This document shows positions 16,432 to 26,125 of a DNA stretch of 53,443 nt, piece by piece; position 1 is the first letter of the stretch; the number at the start of each line of letters is the position of its first letter. Under the pieces are notes generated by a model, which worked only from the letters and a program-made list of their open reading frames with translations, was not told the origin of the DNA and did not search any database. A program made the translations under genes and the position numbers. Origin of the DNA: Enterococcus sp. DIV0660C (GTDB taxonomy: Bacteria > Bacillota > Bacilli > Lactobacillales > Enterococcaceae); the NCBI RefSeq assembly GCF_017316125.1, contig NZ_JAFLWA010000024.1:1-53443 (forward strand), given 5' to 3'.

Positions 16432-16957
16432 AAAATTAACGAAAAATTTGTTCCGAGAATCATCTTTTTATCCTGTTAAAGAGCTAGAAATAAATCAAGC
16501 CATTTATCAAATACGTCAATTGACGATATCAGATATTAAGGATTTATTGACAGTCGAGAGAGAAGTCTATCTTGGTGAATTACCTTGGACGCGGAGCGCA
16601 TTTATATCTGAATTTCGTTCTCCTTTGATTCATCTATATTTGGGTGTCTTTATCAATGAGATGCTAGTGGGATTCATCGGTTCACGAATCATCGGAACCG
16701 ATTGTCATATTACAAACATCGCATTGATGTCTCGCTATCAGCGGAAAAGTATTGGCTCGTTCTTGATTGACGAAATAGAAAAGTTTGCTATAATGAATCG
16801 CTGTGAGACTCTTTCGTTAGAAGTTCGCGTAGGTAATAGAGATGCGCAAAAGTTGTACCGAAAGCTGGGTTTCGAATCAAGGACCATCAAAAAAGGATAT
16901 TATACTGAAAATAATGAAGATGCCTTAGACATGGTAAAAAATTTAGAAAAAGAGTGA
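16415..16957 (+). CDS. rimI: ribosomal protein bS18 N-acetyltransferase-like GNAT
   Basis: GNAT acetyltransferase of 180 aa; RimI acetylates the N-terminal residue of ribosomal protein S18. An N-terminal basic extension of about 30 residues precedes the GNAT fold. The acetyl-CoA motif region is ITNIALMSRYQRKSIGSFLIDEI (the usual Q/RxxGxG/A appears as YQRKSIGS) and LEVRVGNRDAQKLYRKLGF is the family's C-terminal motif. The ATG overlaps the tsaB stop by 17 nt. Position in the tsaBD cluster supports the RimI name. Confidence 0.85.
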   Translation: MLKKFKKLTKNLFRESSFYPVKELEINQAIYQIRQLTISDIKDLLTVEREVYLGELPWTRSAFISEFRSPLIHLYLGVFINEMLVGFIGSRIIGTDCHITNIALMSRYQRKSIGSFLIDEIEKFAIMNRCETLSLEVRVGNRDAQKLYRKLGFESRTIKKGYYTENNEDALDMVKNLEKE

Positions 16958-16960
16958 AGA

Positions 16961-17431
16961 TTGTTGATTTATCAAAAAGCAGCATTTGATTACAATGACT
17001 TGGCAGAAAAGCTCTGGTTGATTAGTAATCAGGCGTATACACATGGTTCACCATGGACAAAAACACAGTTTTTAGCAGATCTACAGCAACCTCATACAGA
17101 CTATTTGATAGCGATTGAAGCAAACGAAATCATTGGTTTTTTGGGTTTTAGCCGTGTAGTAGATGAAGTTGAAATCACCAATATTGCAATAGACTCAACT
17201 TTCCAAGGAAAAGGGTATGCGCGACAATTGTTGAAAGCGTTGATCCAGCAAGAAAAAGCAAATGATGTGTTTCAAGTTTTTCTAGAAGTTCGTCAATCAA
17301 ATGAGAGGGCAAAATGCCTGTATGAATCAGAAAAATTTCGAGTGTTGGGCATTCGTAAATCTTATTACCATCAACCAGTAGAAGATGCCTTTATAATGAG
17401 TACAAAGTTAAAGACGGAGACGATAAAATGA
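16961..17431 (+). CDS. second GNAT acetyltransferase of the tsa cluster (RimI paralogue)
   Basis: 156-aa GNAT protein with [26 protein letters not shown] (Q/RxxGxG/A as FQGKGYA, the canonical acetyl-CoA loop) and [19 protein letters not shown]. The latter RimI signature is shared with the preceding gene, so the two are tandem paralogues. Here the acetyl-CoA loop is the better preserved. Start is TTG at 16961 (a second TTG follows at 16964), 3 nt after the previous stop. The tsaD ATG overlaps its stop. Which paralogue modifies S18 is unknown. Confidence 0.82.
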   Translation: MLIYQKAAFDYNDLAEKLWLISNQAYTHGSPWTKTQFLADLQQPHTDYLIAIEANEIIGFLGFSRVVDEVEITNIAIDSTFQGKGYARQLLKALIQQEKANDVFQVFLEVRQSNERAKCLYESEKFRVLGIRKSYYHQPVEDAFIMSTKLKTETIK

Positions 17432-18438
17432 ATAGAGAATTGATTCTTGCGATTGAATCAAGTTGTGACGAAACAAGTGTTGCTGTCGTAGAAGATGGGA
17501 CAAAAATCTTGTCAAATATTGTTGCATCGCAAATAAATAGTCATAAGCGCTTTGGCGGTGTCGTACCAGAAGTCGCTAGCAGACATCACGTAGAACAGAT
17601 CACGCTTTGTATTGACGAAGCATTGACTGAGGCGAAGGTAACAGTAGCTGAAATTTCTGCAGTGGCAGTTACCTATGGACCGGGATTAGTTGGGTCTTTA
17701 TTAATTGGTATTTCTGCTGCTAAAGCATTTGCATGGGCAAATAACTTACCTTTGATTCCCGTCAATCACATGGCGGGGCATATCTATGCTGCACGATTTA
17801 TTAAACCATTTGAATTTCCGCTAATCGCTTTACTTGTTAGTGGCGGACATACGGAACTTGTTTATATGCAAGAAGACGGCTCTTATGAAATTATTGGAGA
17901 AACACGCGATGATGCAGCCGGGGAAGCTTATGACAAAGTTGGGCGTGTCCTTGGGTTGAGTTATCCTAGTGGAAAAGAAATTGATGAATTAGCGCATCAA
18001 GGAAAAGATAATTATCATTTTCCAAGAGCGATGATCCACGAAGCAAACTATGATTTTAGTTTTAGTGGTTTGAAAAGTGCATTCATTAACTTAGTTCATA
18101 ATGCAGAACAGCGTGGAGAAGAGCTAGATAAAAATGATTTAGCTGCTAGTTTCCAAGCGAGTGTTGTAGAGGTACTGGTGACTAAAACATTACGCGCATG
18201 CAAAGAATTTCCAGTAAAACAATTAGTTGTTGCTGGAGGTGTTGCAGCTAATCAAGGGCTTCGCGAAGGATTAACCACAGCGTTAGCGGAAGAAATGCCA
18301 GAAGTTGAGTTGATTATCCCTCCACTACGTTTGTGTGGAGATAATGCAGCAATGATTGGTGCAGCAGCACATGTTGAACGACAAAAGGGAATTGTTGCTG
18401 AATTAAAATTGAACGCAGACCCTAGTTTAGTTCTGTAA
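17428..18438 (+). CDS. tsaD: tRNA t6A37 threonylcarbamoyltransferase TsaD
   Basis: Catalytic subunit that transfers the threonylcarbamoyl group to A37 of tRNA; 336 aa, ASKHA/Kae1 fold. Diagnostic segments are [17 protein letters not shown], the metal-binding His pair in [21 protein letters not shown], and [13 protein letters not shown]. The C-terminal [15 protein letters not shown] carries the late Asp ligand. It overlaps the GNAT gene by 4 nt (ATGA), giving tight coupling across the cluster. A strong hairpin follows. Confidence 0.96.
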   Translation: MNRELILAIESSCDETSVAVVEDGTKILSNIVASQINSHKRFGGVVPEVASRHHVEQITLCIDEALTEAKVTVAEISAVAVTYGPGLVGSLLIGISAAKAFAWANNLPLIPVNHMAGHIYAARFIKPFEFPLIALLVSGGHTELVYMQEDGSYEIIGETRDDAAGEAYDKVGRVLGLSYPSGKEIDELAHQGKDNYHFPRAMIHEANYDFSFSGLKSAFINLVHNAEQRGEELDKNDLAASFQASVVEVLVTKTLRACKEFPVKQLVVAGGVAANQGLREGLTTALAEEMPEVELIIPPLRLCGDNAAMIGAAAHVERQKGIVAELKLNADPSLVL

Positions 18439-18445
18439 AAATGAT

Positions 18446-18490
18446 AAAAAAAGTAGCAAACAACATTCAAGTTGTTTGCTACTTTTTTTT
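18446..18490. terminator. bidirectional terminator between tsaD and arcR
   Basis: AAAAAAGTAGCAAACAAC / GTTGTTTGCTACTTTTTTTTT with a 6-nt loop; perfect 16-bp stem. It terminates both convergent genes; the arcR stop touches its right edge. Confidence 0.92.
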
Positions 18491-19200
18491 TATTCATCGG
18501 TATCTCTTAAAGCAGGAGTGACGGCGGTTTTACAAAAAGTAAATTGTTTTTTTCGATAGTCAAGTAATCCGCTATCGCGCAATTGTTTGATGACTTGGCC
18601 AGCAGTTTCTCTGGTAGTTCCGCTATTAACAGCTAACTCTTTTAGGGTGATTGGATAAGGAATACAAATGTGTCCATCTTCTGTTGGAACACCGAGCTCT
18701 TCTTTTAAAATAAATAAATTTTGTTTTACTCGATCAAACGCACTGGAAGTTAAGCCAATTTGAATTCGTAATTCATGCATCTCAACAACTTTTGAAATTT
18801 TATGAATAAGTGCAATCAGTTGTTCAGAATTGTTTCGCGCAAGTTTCTCATAAATGCTCACGGGTAAATAAAATGTATCGATGTCTGTCATTGCTTGTGC
18901 AGTATAAGCATAGGATTGTGCTTCAAAGATTCCTGCCATAGGAAATAAGGTGCTCGCATTTACATAGTCATAGTAGTAATAAGTGGCACTTTCATCATAA
19001 CGTTCAAGACGAACGAGTCCTGTTGTTAAAATATAGAAGCGTTGACGTTCATCGCCTTCATCAAAAAGAATCTGTCCTTTTTTATAGGAACGAAGGACAG
19101 TATGTTCCTTGATCAATTGAAATTCTTCGTCAGTAAAATGCATGAAGTCTGGTTGATATCGTAATTTGGAAAAATGGTAATCAATTTTAGTTATTCGCAT
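18490..19200 (-). CDS. arcR: Crp/Fnr family regulator of the arginine deiminase genes
   Basis: 236-aa regulator. The cyclic-nucleotide-binding-type beta roll (LRSYKKGQILFDEGDERQRFYILTTGLVRLERYD) is followed by a dimerisation helix and a winged helix-turn-helix (PITLKELAVNSGTTRETAGQVIKQLRDSGLL). It lacks the N-terminal Cys cluster of FNR, so direct oxygen sensing through iron-sulfur is unlikely. It is transcribed divergently from arcA, the classic place of ArcR in enterococci and other Firmicutes, where it activates arcABC in response to energy or anaerobic state. GAGG precedes the ATG at 19200. Confidence 0.85.
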   Translation of the reverse strand: MRITKIDYHFSKLRYQPDFMHFTDEEFQLIKEHTVLRSYKKGQILFDEGDERQRFYILTTGLVRLERYDESATYYYYDYVNASTLFPMAGIFEAQSYAYTAQAMTDIDTFYLPVSIYEKLARNNSEQLIALIHKISKVVEMHELRIQIGLTSSAFDRVKQNLFILKEELGVPTEDGHICIPYPITLKELAVNSGTTRETAGQVIKQLRDSGLLDYRKKQFTFCKTAVTPALRDTDE

Positions 19201-19671
19201 GTCAAACCTCTCTCCTTATTTCTTCACTACTACCATTGTCCCGTTTTTCACTTGATTTGTAAAGGCAAAGAAATAACGGTAATTAAACGGTAAATTAGTG
19301 GATAGATAAAAAAATTTGTTATTAAAGAGAAAATATTCATTAATAATCCACGTAAATGAATATTAGTGACTTAGTTTAAGATATATTGCATAAAAAAAGA
19401 TATCGCTTAATAAGTAAACGCTAACAACGTTATTATTTCAATAAATTTATTATATTCAAAAATATTTTTTTGATGAATAAATATTTTTTTTAGAGTGTTT
19501 TTACCTGTAAAGAATGAATAAAACTTAATAAAATGAAGAAAAACGTTTAATTATTTAATAACGGAATATTAACGTGAAGGATCTCTCGTTTTAAATGCAA
19601 AGAAATTATGAAAAGGGTTACAAAATGACGGTATTCTATACATGTAATCAAAACGAAGGAGGCAACACAAC
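19201..19671. promoter_or_regulatory. arcR-arcA divergent control region
   Basis: 471 bp, very AT-rich, with no open frame worth calling. It holds five TGAATA/TATTCA half-sites (TATTCA at 19334 and 19453; TGAATA at 19357, 19474 and 19515) that resemble halves of ARG boxes, and a cre-like site at 19413. A poor arcA promoter (TTACAA at 19618, TGTAAT at 19643, spacing 19 bp) is what one expects of an activator-dependent gene. AGGAGG precedes arcA. Confidence 0.6.
19413..19426. promoter_or_regulatory. cre-like site upstream of arcA
   Basis: AGTAAACGCTAACA matches the CcpA consensus (TGWNANCGNTNWCA) at all but the first base. Carbon catabolite repression of arginine deiminase genes is established in lactic acid bacteria; its use here is inferred. 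Confidence 0.6.
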
Positions 19672-20901
19672 ATGGATAAACCAATTCACGTTTTCTCTGA
19701 AATAGGGAAGTTAAAAACCGTTTTGTTAAAACGGCCTGGACAGGAAGTTGAAAACTTGACACCAGATATTATGGATCGTCTATTATTTGATGACATTCCA
19801 TATCTTCCAATTGCTCAAGAGGAACATGACTTATTTGCTAAGACGTTACAAAATGAAGGCGTTGAAACACTTTATTTAGAAAAACTCGCTGCAGAAGCAA
19901 TTGATGCAGGCAATGTGAAAGAGCAATTCCTAAACAAAATGTTAGACGAATCGCACATTGCATCAAATGCTGTGAGAGATGGTCTTCATGAGTTCCTTCT
20001 ATCAATGGAAACACAAGAAATGGTAGATAAAATTATGGCAGGTGTTCGTACAAAGGACATCGAAGTTCGTTCAAACAGCTTGTACGACTTATCAGCAGAC
20101 GATGAATATCCATTCTACATGGACCCAATGCCAAACCTATACTTTACAAGAGATCCTTCCGCATCAATCGGAAATGGGATGACTGTCAATCGTATGACTT
20201 TTGAGGCACGTCGTCGTGAATCAATGTTCACTGAGTATATTTTGAATCATCATCCACGCTTTGCAAATAAAGGTGTCGAAGTTTGGTTAGATCGTGATAC
20301 TACTGAACATATTGAAGGTGGAGATGAACTAGTTTTAAGTGATAAAGTTGTCGCAGTAGGAATCTCACAAAGAACCAATGCAAAAGCTTTAGAAACAATG
20401 GCACGTCGCTTGTTCGCTAAAAACTCAGGATTTGAAAAAGTTCTAGCAATCAAGATCCCTAATAATCGTGCCATGATGCACTTGGATACAGTATTTACCA
20501 TGGTTGACTATGATAAATTTACGATCCATCCAGCAATTCAAAGTAAAAACGGGAAAATCGATGTCTATACAATTGTTCCAGATGGTGATGACATCAAGAT
20601 CACTCACTCAGATGATCTACATGCAACATTGAAAGATGCTTTAGGATTAGATGATTTAGTCTTGATTCCAACTGGTAATGGCGATGCAATTGTTGCGCCA
20701 CGTGAACAATGGAATGATGGCTCAAATACGTTAGCTATTGCACCAGGTGTGGTTGTCACATATAACCGTAACTATGTGTCAAATGAATTACTAAGAAGCT
20801 ACGGTATCAAAGTGTTGGAAATCAATTCAAGTGAATTGTCTCGTGGTCGTGGTGGTCCACGTTGCATGAGCCAACCACTTGTACGTGAAGATTTGAAATA
20901 A
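19672..20901 (+). CDS. arcA: arginine deiminase
   Basis: Hydrolyses arginine to citrulline and ammonia, the first step of the ADI pathway that yields ATP and raises pH. The 409-aa protein has the expected landmarks: [32 protein letters not shown], the guanidinium-binding [10 protein letters not shown] (HIEGGDE), and the nucleophilic Cys398 in [18 protein letters not shown] precedes the ATG. It is first gene of arcA-arcB-arcC. The arginine/ornithine antiporter gene arcD is not adjacent. Confidence 0.97.
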   Translation: MDKPIHVFSEIGKLKTVLLKRPGQEVENLTPDIMDRLLFDDIPYLPIAQEEHDLFAKTLQNEGVETLYLEKLAAEAIDAGNVKEQFLNKMLDESHIASNAVRDGLHEFLLSMETQEMVDKIMAGVRTKDIEVRSNSLYDLSADDEYPFYMDPMPNLYFTRDPSASIGNGMTVNRMTFEARRRESMFTEYILNHHPRFANKGVEVWLDRDTTEHIEGGDELVLSDKVVAVGISQRTNAKALETMARRLFAKNSGFEKVLAIKIPNNRAMMHLDTVFTMVDYDKFTIHPAIQSKNGKIDVYTIVPDGDDIKITHSDDLHATLKDALGLDDLVLIPTGNGDAIVAPREQWNDGSNTLAIAPGVVVTYNRNYVSNELLRSYGIKVLEINSSELSRGRGGPRCMSQPLVREDLK

Positions 20902-20912
20902 GTTTGAATTTT

Positions 20913-20944
20913 CCAGCGATAGTCCTACTGTCAGCTGTCGCTGG
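20913..20944 (+). other. arcA-arcB intergenic stem-loop
   Basis: CCAGCGA / TCGCTGG with an 18-nt loop, without a T run. It is more likely an mRNA processing or stability element than a full terminator. Confidence 0.55.
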
Positions 20945-21012
20945 GATTTCCTCTTAAATCAATGAAATTCCGTCTTAAATTATAAAAACAAACTAAAGGA
21001 GAATGTTTTATT

Positions 21013-22032
21013 ATGAAAGAATCAGTATTTCAAGGAAGAAGCTTATTAGCAGAAAAAGATTTTACTAAAGAAGAGTTACAATATTTGATTGATTTCTCTC
21101 AACATTTAAAAGATTTGAAAAAACGTGGCATTCCACATCATTACTTAGAAGGTAAAAACATTGCTTTATTATTTGAAAAAACTTCTACACGTACACGTGC
21201 AGCTTTTACAACTGCTGCGATTGACTTAGGTGCTCATCCAGAATACTTAGGCGCAAATGATATCCAATTAGGTAAAAAAGAATCAACAGAAGATACAGCT
21301 AAAGTATTGGGTAGTATGTTTGACGGAATTGAATTCCGTGGTTTCAGTCAAAAAATGGTTGAAGAACTTGCTGAATTCTCAGGCGTTCCAGTTTGGAATG
21401 GTTTAACTGACGAATGGCATCCAACTCAAATGATTGCCGATTTCTTAACAATCCAAGAAAACTTCGGAAAAGTTGAAGGAATCACTGTTGCTTACTGTGG
21501 TGATGGCCGTAACAATATGGCGAACTCATTATTAGTAACTGGTGCTATTTTAGGAACAAACATGCGTATCGTTGCACCGAAAGAATTACAACCAGAAGAA
21601 GAAATCGTGAAATTAGCAGAAGGCTTTGCAGCTAAATCAGGTGCAAAACTAATGATTACTGACGATGTTGATAAAGGTGTTGACGGTGTTGACGTACTTT
21701 ATTCAGACGTATGGGTATCAATGGGTGAAGAAGACAAATTTGAAGAACGCATCAAACTGTTGAAACCTTACCAAATCAACATGGAAATGGTTGAAAAAAC
21801 ACATAATACAGATCGTTTGATTTTCTTGCATTGCTTACCAGCATTCCATGATACAAACACTGTTTACGGTGAACAAATGAAAGAACGCTTTGGTATTACT
21901 GAAATGGAAGTAACAGACGAAGTCTTCCGTAGCAAATATGCACGTCAATTTGAACAAGCTGAAAATCGTATGCACTCAATCAAAGCAATTATGGCTGCAA
22001 CATTAGGCAACTTGTTTATCCCTCGCGTTTAA
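21013..22032 (+). CDS. arcB: catabolic ornithine carbamoyltransferase
   Basis: Converts citrulline plus phosphate to ornithine and carbamoyl phosphate in the ADI pathway. The 339-aa protein has the carbamoyl-phosphate motif STRTRAAF, the DEWHPTQM segment and the ornithine-binding HCLPAFHD loop (HCLP). Position between arcA and arcC marks it as the catabolic enzyme, not biosynthetic ArgF. AAAGGAG precedes the ATG. A terminator-like hairpin separates it from arcC. Confidence 0.96.
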   Translation: MKESVFQGRSLLAEKDFTKEELQYLIDFSQHLKDLKKRGIPHHYLEGKNIALLFEKTSTRTRAAFTTAAIDLGAHPEYLGANDIQLGKKESTEDTAKVLGSMFDGIEFRGFSQKMVEELAEFSGVPVWNGLTDEWHPTQMIADFLTIQENFGKVEGITVAYCGDGRNNMANSLLVTGAILGTNMRIVAPKELQPEEEIVKLAEGFAAKSGAKLMITDDVDKGVDGVDVLYSDVWVSMGEEDKFEERIKLLKPYQINMEMVEKTHNTDRLIFLHCLPAFHDTNTVYGEQMKERFGITEMEVTDEVFRSKYARQFEQAENRMHSIKAIMAATLGNLFIPRV

Positions 22033-22053
22033 TAAACCACATTCATCTCATGT

Positions 22054-22097
22054 ACAAAACGAGGCAGAGGACGCGAGTGCTTGCTGCCTCGTTTTGT
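22054..22097 (+). terminator. terminator-like hairpin between arcB and arcC
   Basis: ACAAAACGAGGCAG / CTGCCTCGTTTTGT, a perfect 14-bp stem with a 16-nt loop. The only T run is inside the stem, so partial read-through into arcC is expected. Confidence 0.65.
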
Positions 22098-22133
22098 CAT
22101 TGATTAACATTGTCTGAAGAAAGGGCGAATAAT

Positions 22134-23081
22134 ATGGCAAACCGAAAAGTAGTTGTCGCTTTAGGCGGTAACGCGATTTTATCGACTGATGCAAGTGCAA
22201 AAGCACAGCAAGAAGCATTGATGGAAACAGCAAAATACTTAGTGAAATTTATTGAACAAGGTGACGAGTTGATCATTTCTCATGGAAATGGCCCACAAGT
22301 TGGTAACTTATTGATCCAACAACAAGCAGCTGATTCGGAGAAAACACCAGCAATGCCATTAGATACTTGTGTTGCAATGACAGAAGGTTCTATTGGCTAT
22401 TGGTTACAAAATGCAATGGGTGAAGTGTTGAAACAAAAAGGTATTGACAAAGATGTCGTTTCATTAGTCACACAAGTTATCGTAGATGAAAACGATCCTT
22501 CTTTCAAAAATCCAACAAAACCAATTGGTCCATTCTATTCAGAAGAAGAAGCTACTGCACAAATGAAAGCAGATTCAAATGTCACGTTTAAAGAGGACGC
22601 TGGTCGTGGTTGGCGTAAAGTAGTTGCTTCACCAAAACCAATTTCAATCAAAGAAGCGCGTGTAATCGAAGCGTTGGTTGATCAAGGTGTAGTTACTGTT
22701 TCTGTTGGTGGTGGTGGCATTCCAGTAGTTGAAACAGCAACAGGCTTAGAAGGTCGTGAAGCAGTAATCGATAAAGACTTTGCTTCAGAAAAATTGGCAG
22801 AAATCATTGATGCTGATCTATTGATTGTTTTAACTGGCGTGGACAATGTTTATGTCAACTATCAAAAACCTGATCAAAAGAAATTGGAAACTGTAACCAT
22901 TTCAGAAATGAAACAATATATCAGTGAAGACCAATTTGCTCCTGGTAGTATGCTGCCAAAAGTTGAAGCAGCTATTCAATTTGTAGAAGCTCGACCAAAA
23001 GCAAAAGCAATCATCACTTCTTTAGAAAACATTGAAAACTTATTGGCATCTGAAGAAGGAACGATTGTTGTTGCTGATTAA
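22134..23081 (+). CDS. arcC: carbamate kinase
   Basis: Uses carbamoyl phosphate and ADP to make ATP, ammonia and CO2, the energy-yielding last step of the ADI pathway. The 315-aa amino-acid-kinase-fold protein begins [16 protein letters not shown] and has [42 protein letters not shown] and [13 protein letters not shown], all family motifs. ATG 22134 follows AAAGGGCG; an in-frame ATG at 22110 lacks a site. A terminator follows. Confidence 0.96.
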   Translation: MANRKVVVALGGNAILSTDASAKAQQEALMETAKYLVKFIEQGDELIISHGNGPQVGNLLIQQQAADSEKTPAMPLDTCVAMTEGSIGYWLQNAMGEVLKQKGIDKDVVSLVTQVIVDENDPSFKNPTKPIGPFYSEEEATAQMKADSNVTFKEDAGRGWRKVVASPKPISIKEARVIEALVDQGVVTVSVGGGGIPVVETATGLEGREAVIDKDFASEKLAEIIDADLLIVLTGVDNVYVNYQKPDQKKLETVTISEMKQYISEDQFAPGSMLPKVEAAIQFVEARPKAKAIITSLENIENLLASEEGTIVVAD

Positions 23082-23125
23082 TTTGTTAAGTCTTTCGTGT
23101 AAACGAAATGATTTATAGCTATTTT

Positions 23126-23173
23126 TGCCCAGGTGGAGTTTCTTCTCCTTTAGACCATCTGGGCGGTTTTTTT
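23126..23173 (+). terminator. terminator of the arc operon
   Basis: GCCCAGGTGG / CCATCTGGGC with an inner GGAG/CTCC stem, then T8. Confidence 0.88.
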
Positions 23174-23183
23174 TATAAAGGAG

Positions 23184-23212
23184 CTAGCCAGAAATGTTTT
23201 TTTCTGTTATAA
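23184..23212 (+). promoter_or_regulatory. promoter of argS
   Basis: TAGCCA (23184-23189), 17-bp spacer, TATAAT (23207-23212) with an extended TGT. Transcription would start about 23219, at the head of the T-box leader. Confidence 0.7.
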
Positions 23213-23218
23213 TTCAAA

Positions 23219-23483
23219 ACAGTTTAATACTTTTATGATTTGTTGAACAAGAGAGTACTTGTGCTGATTCTTGCTGAGCGAGTTCGGGTGATTGGTGGGA
23301 GCCGAATGAAGAAAACACAACGAAGCGCACTTGGAGAATTTCTGCCTTTGAGTGAATCAAAGCGGACGGTCATCTACCGATAACAGATTGAGTGGGTCTT
23401 AGTGGATAAGACAACTGGAGTGGTACCGCGGGTAATCTCGTCTCTAGCAATCACAGTAATTGTGATTGCTAGAGACTTTTTTT
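23219..23483 (+). promoter_or_regulatory. T-box riboswitch controlling argS
   Basis: Leader RNA that reads uncharged tRNA-Arg and chooses antitermination. The T-box sequence TGGTACCGCGG is at 23421-23431. The terminator GTCTCTAGCAATCACA / TGTGATTGCTAGAGAC with T7 is at 23440-23483. Stem I carries a GAGAGTAC-type AG motif near 23250 and a GGTG loop. The likely specifier codon is CGC (Arg) at 23326-23328, followed by A, in the 3' side of stem I. Conserved elements and the downstream gene agree; the exact specifier is inferred. Confidence 0.92.
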
Positions 23484-23523
23484 ATTGTCTTCAACAATCA
23501 TGGAAAATTTAGGAGGAACTTAA

Positions 23524-25215
23524 ATGAATAACAAAGACTTAGTTGCAAAAGCCGTTTATGATGTAGTGAAAGACGACTTAACACTTGAACAAGTACAACA
23601 ATTATTAGAAAATCCAAAATCAGCTGATCATGGGGATGTTGCTTTTCCAGCTTTTTCATTAGCAAAAATCTATCGTAAAGCACCACAACAAATTGCAGCA
23701 GATTTAGCTGAAAAAATTGCACCAGAAAACTTTGAAAAAATCGAAGTGGTTGGACCATACTTAAACTTCTTTATGAATAAAGAAGCGATTAGCCAAGCTG
23801 TACTACAAGCAGTAGTAGAACAACAAGCACATTATGGTGATAGCACAATTGGTAATCAAGGTACGGTACCAATCGATATGTCTTCACCAAATATTGCCAA
23901 ACCAATCTCAATGGGACACTTACGTTCGACAGTTATCGGAAACTCAATTGGTTTTATTTTAGAAAAAATTGGGTATCAACCCATTCGGATCAATCACTTA
24001 GGTGACTGGGGAACACAATTTGGTAAATTGATCGTTGCTTATAAAAAGTGGGGTTCAGAAGAAGCGGTCAAAGCTGAACCAATCAATGAATTATTACGTC
24101 TTTATGTGAAGTTCCATGAAGTAGCCGAAACTGAACCAGAATTAAATGATGAAGCACGTTCTTGGTTTAAACGTCTAGAAGAAGGCGATGCAGAAGCCAT
24201 TGAATTATGGCAATGGTTCCGTGATGAATCAATGAAGGAATTCAATAAAATCTATGATTTGCTAGAAGTTCGTTTTGATTCACTAAATGGTGAAGCATTC
24301 TATAATGATAAGATGGATGAAGTCGTAGAACTTTTAGAAGAAAAACATTTATTAAAAGAAGATAAAGGTGCCGAAATCGTTGATCTAACTGCTTATGATT
24401 TAAATCCTGCCTTGATCAAAAAATCAGATGGTGCAACACTTTATATCACTCGTGATTTGGCTGCGGCACTTTACCGCAAACGTACGTATGATTTTGCACA
24501 ATCTTTATACGTTGTTGGGAATGAACAAAGCTATCACTTTAAACAATTAAAAGCTGTTTTGAAAGAACTTGGTTTTGATTGGTCAGATGAAATGCATCAC
24601 ATTCCATTTGGATTGATTACCCAAGGCGGTAAAAAATTATCCACACGTAAAGGCAAAATTGTCTTACTTGAAGAAGTCTTAAATGAAGCAATCGATTCTG
24701 CAAAAGAACAAATTAGTGAAAAAAATCCAGACTTGGAAAACAAAGACATCGTTGCTAAACAAGTGGGTGTTGGCGCAGTAATTTTCCATGATTTGAAAAA
24801 TGATCGTTTGAATACTTTCGACTTTAACTTAGAAGAAGTTGTACGTTTCGAAGGCGAAACAGGACCTTACGTTCAATATACACATGCTCGCGCAATGAGC
24901 TTACTCGAAAAAGCAAACTTTGTTCCGTCAGCTGATACACATTATGCATTAAATGATGAAAGCAGCTGGGAAGTGATCAAGTTGGTTCAAAAATATCCAG
25001 AAACTGTTTTATCTGCTGGCGAAAAATACGAACCTTCAATTATTGCAAAACATGCAATCAAATTAGCTCAAGCATTTAACAAATACTATGCACATACAAA
25101 GATTTTGGCTGATGATGGCCAAAAAGAATCTCGTCTAGCACTTGTTTATGCAGTAGCTGTTCTATTGAAAGAAGATTTACGTTTACTTGGCTTACACGCA
25201 CCAGATAAAATGTAA
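23524..25215 (+). CDS. argS: arginyl-tRNA synthetase
   Basis: Class I synthetase charging tRNA-Arg, 563 aa. The N-terminal domain recognises the tRNA D-loop. The HIGH-type motif appears in [16 protein letters not shown] (GHLRS), the KMSKS-type loop as KKLSTRKGK, and the C-terminal anticodon-binding domain ends LGLHAPDKM, as expected. AGGAGG precedes the ATG. Expression is under the T-box immediately upstream, and the gene sits next to the arginine catabolic operon and argR, forming an arginine-focused region. Confidence 0.97.
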   Translation: MNNKDLVAKAVYDVVKDDLTLEQVQQLLENPKSADHGDVAFPAFSLAKIYRKAPQQIAADLAEKIAPENFEKIEVVGPYLNFFMNKEAISQAVLQAVVEQQAHYGDSTIGNQGTVPIDMSSPNIAKPISMGHLRSTVIGNSIGFILEKIGYQPIRINHLGDWGTQFGKLIVAYKKWGSEEAVKAEPINELLRLYVKFHEVAETEPELNDEARSWFKRLEEGDAEAIELWQWFRDESMKEFNKIYDLLEVRFDSLNGEAFYNDKMDEVVELLEEKHLLKEDKGAEIVDLTAYDLNPALIKKSDGATLYITRDLAAALYRKRTYDFAQSLYVVGNEQSYHFKQLKAVLKELGFDWSDEMHHIPFGLITQGGKKLSTRKGKIVLLEEVLNEAIDSAKEQISEKNPDLENKDIVAKQVGVGAVIFHDLKNDRLNTFDFNLEEVVRFEGETGPYVQYTHARAMSLLEKANFVPSADTHYALNDESSWEVIKLVQKYPETVLSAGEKYEPSIIAKHAIKLAQAFNKYYAHTKILADDGQKESRLALVYAVAVLLKEDLRLLGLHAPDKM

Positions 25216-25250
25216 TTGAACTATTTTTCTTAGAATCGAAAACAAAAATA

Positions 25251-25296
25251 AAAAGCAACAGACTCAAATGTAAAGTTTGAAGTCTGTTGCTTTTTT
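25251..25296. terminator. bidirectional terminator between argS and argR
   Basis: AAAAGCAACAGACT / AGTCTGTTGCTTTT with an inner TCAAA/TTTGA pair and T6; it also has an A run for the minus strand. Confidence 0.9.
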
Positions 25297-25301
25297 GATT
25301 A

Positions 25302-25772
25302 TCAATGTAATAAGTGCTTTTTAAAATACAACTCGATTTTCTTGGCATCTTCTTCTGATTCAGAAAGTACGATGACTGTATCAAATCCAGCAATGGTGCT
25401 AAGCATATGCGGTGGCTTGATGTCATCTAAGATGGAAGCAAATAAATGCGCATTGTCTGGTAAGGTACCGATGATTGTCAAAAAGTGGACACGTTCGACT
25501 TTTAGTACGATTTCTTCAATCATACGAATTAAACGTTGTTCTTCTTCATTTTTTGTTTCGTCATCGTCTTCACCATGAAATAAAACAAAGCGGGAAAGAC
25601 CATCAGCATCAGGTGCCTTGACGATTTTTAAATCGCGAATATCGCGAGAAATCGTTGCTTGCGTTGCGGTTACCTGATAGTCACCTAATCTCGTTAATAA
25701 ATCTTCTTGTGTTCGAATGGGAAACTCTTCAATAATTTGTTTAATCAATAAATGTCGGTCGGCTTTTCGCAT
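25302..25772 (-). CDS. argR: arginine repressor, ArgR/AhrC family
   Basis: Hexameric arginine-responsive regulator of 156 aa. The N-terminal winged helix carries VTATQATISRDIRDL (the SR recognition motif). The C-terminal oligomerisation domain contains MLSTIAGFDTVIVL where arginine-sensing members have GT(I/L)AGDDT. The first Asp of that pair is replaced by Phe, so arginine binding may be altered, as in lactococcal ArgR that needs an AhrC partner. ATG 25772 follows AAAGGAG on the minus strand; promoter -10 TATGAT at 25809-25804. It probably acts on the arc genes, whose control region has TGAATA half-sites. Confidence 0.92.
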   Translation of the reverse strand: MRKADRHLLIKQIIEEFPIRTQEDLLTRLGDYQVTATQATISRDIRDLKIVKAPDADGLSRFVLFHGEDDDETKNEEEQRLIRMIEEIVLKVERVHFLTIIGTLPDNAHLFASILDDIKPPHMLSTIAGFDTVIVLSESEEDAKKIELYFKKHLLH

Positions 25773-25966
25773 CGTTTTCTCCTTTACAAAAGATTTCATC
25801 CGTATCATAACAAAAAAAGCTAGGATTGCCCACCTGCATTTTTTAATCGAAAGAGTTAAATAGGAAGTCATAGTAGAAAATTCAAGTGGAAGTAAGAATT
25901 TTACTTGAAAAAATCAGCTTCTTCCGTTAAACTAATGAATGTTGAGCAGAAAACTTCTTTTTCTTA

Positions 25967-25995
25967 TTGCTATAGATAAACTTTATCTGTATAAT
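25967..25995 (+). promoter_or_regulatory. promoter of rpsB
   Basis: TTGCTA (25967-25972), 17-bp spacer, TATAAT (25990-25995). The start site would be near 26002, giving a leader of about 120 nt. Confidence 0.82.
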
Positions 25996-26001
25996 AACCA
26001 A

Positions 26002-26115
26002 GGATGCTTTTTTGCATCAATAAATCCACATTTTTGTTGGATTGTCGGTAGGTGCTTGTAAAAGTTTGCTGGCAAGTTTGAAGACAAGAAGAGGAAAATA
26101 AAAACCTAATTGGAG
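26002..26115 (+). promoter_or_regulatory. structured 5' leader of rpsB, possible S2 autoregulatory RNA
   Basis: Contains the hairpin GATGC/GCATC and a second stem AATCCA/TGGATT, followed by a G-rich region, before the GGAGG of rpsB. Long structured leaders on ribosomal protein genes often bind their own product. The RNA family was not identified. Confidence 0.45.
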
Positions 26116-26125
26116 GAAACACAAA

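Noticed and set aside
25881-25909. Inverted repeat TTCAAGT…ACTTGAA upstream of argR as an ArgR operator.
   Set aside because: It does not match ARG-box spacing or sequence and lies about 75 bp upstream of the argR -10, so no function is claimed.
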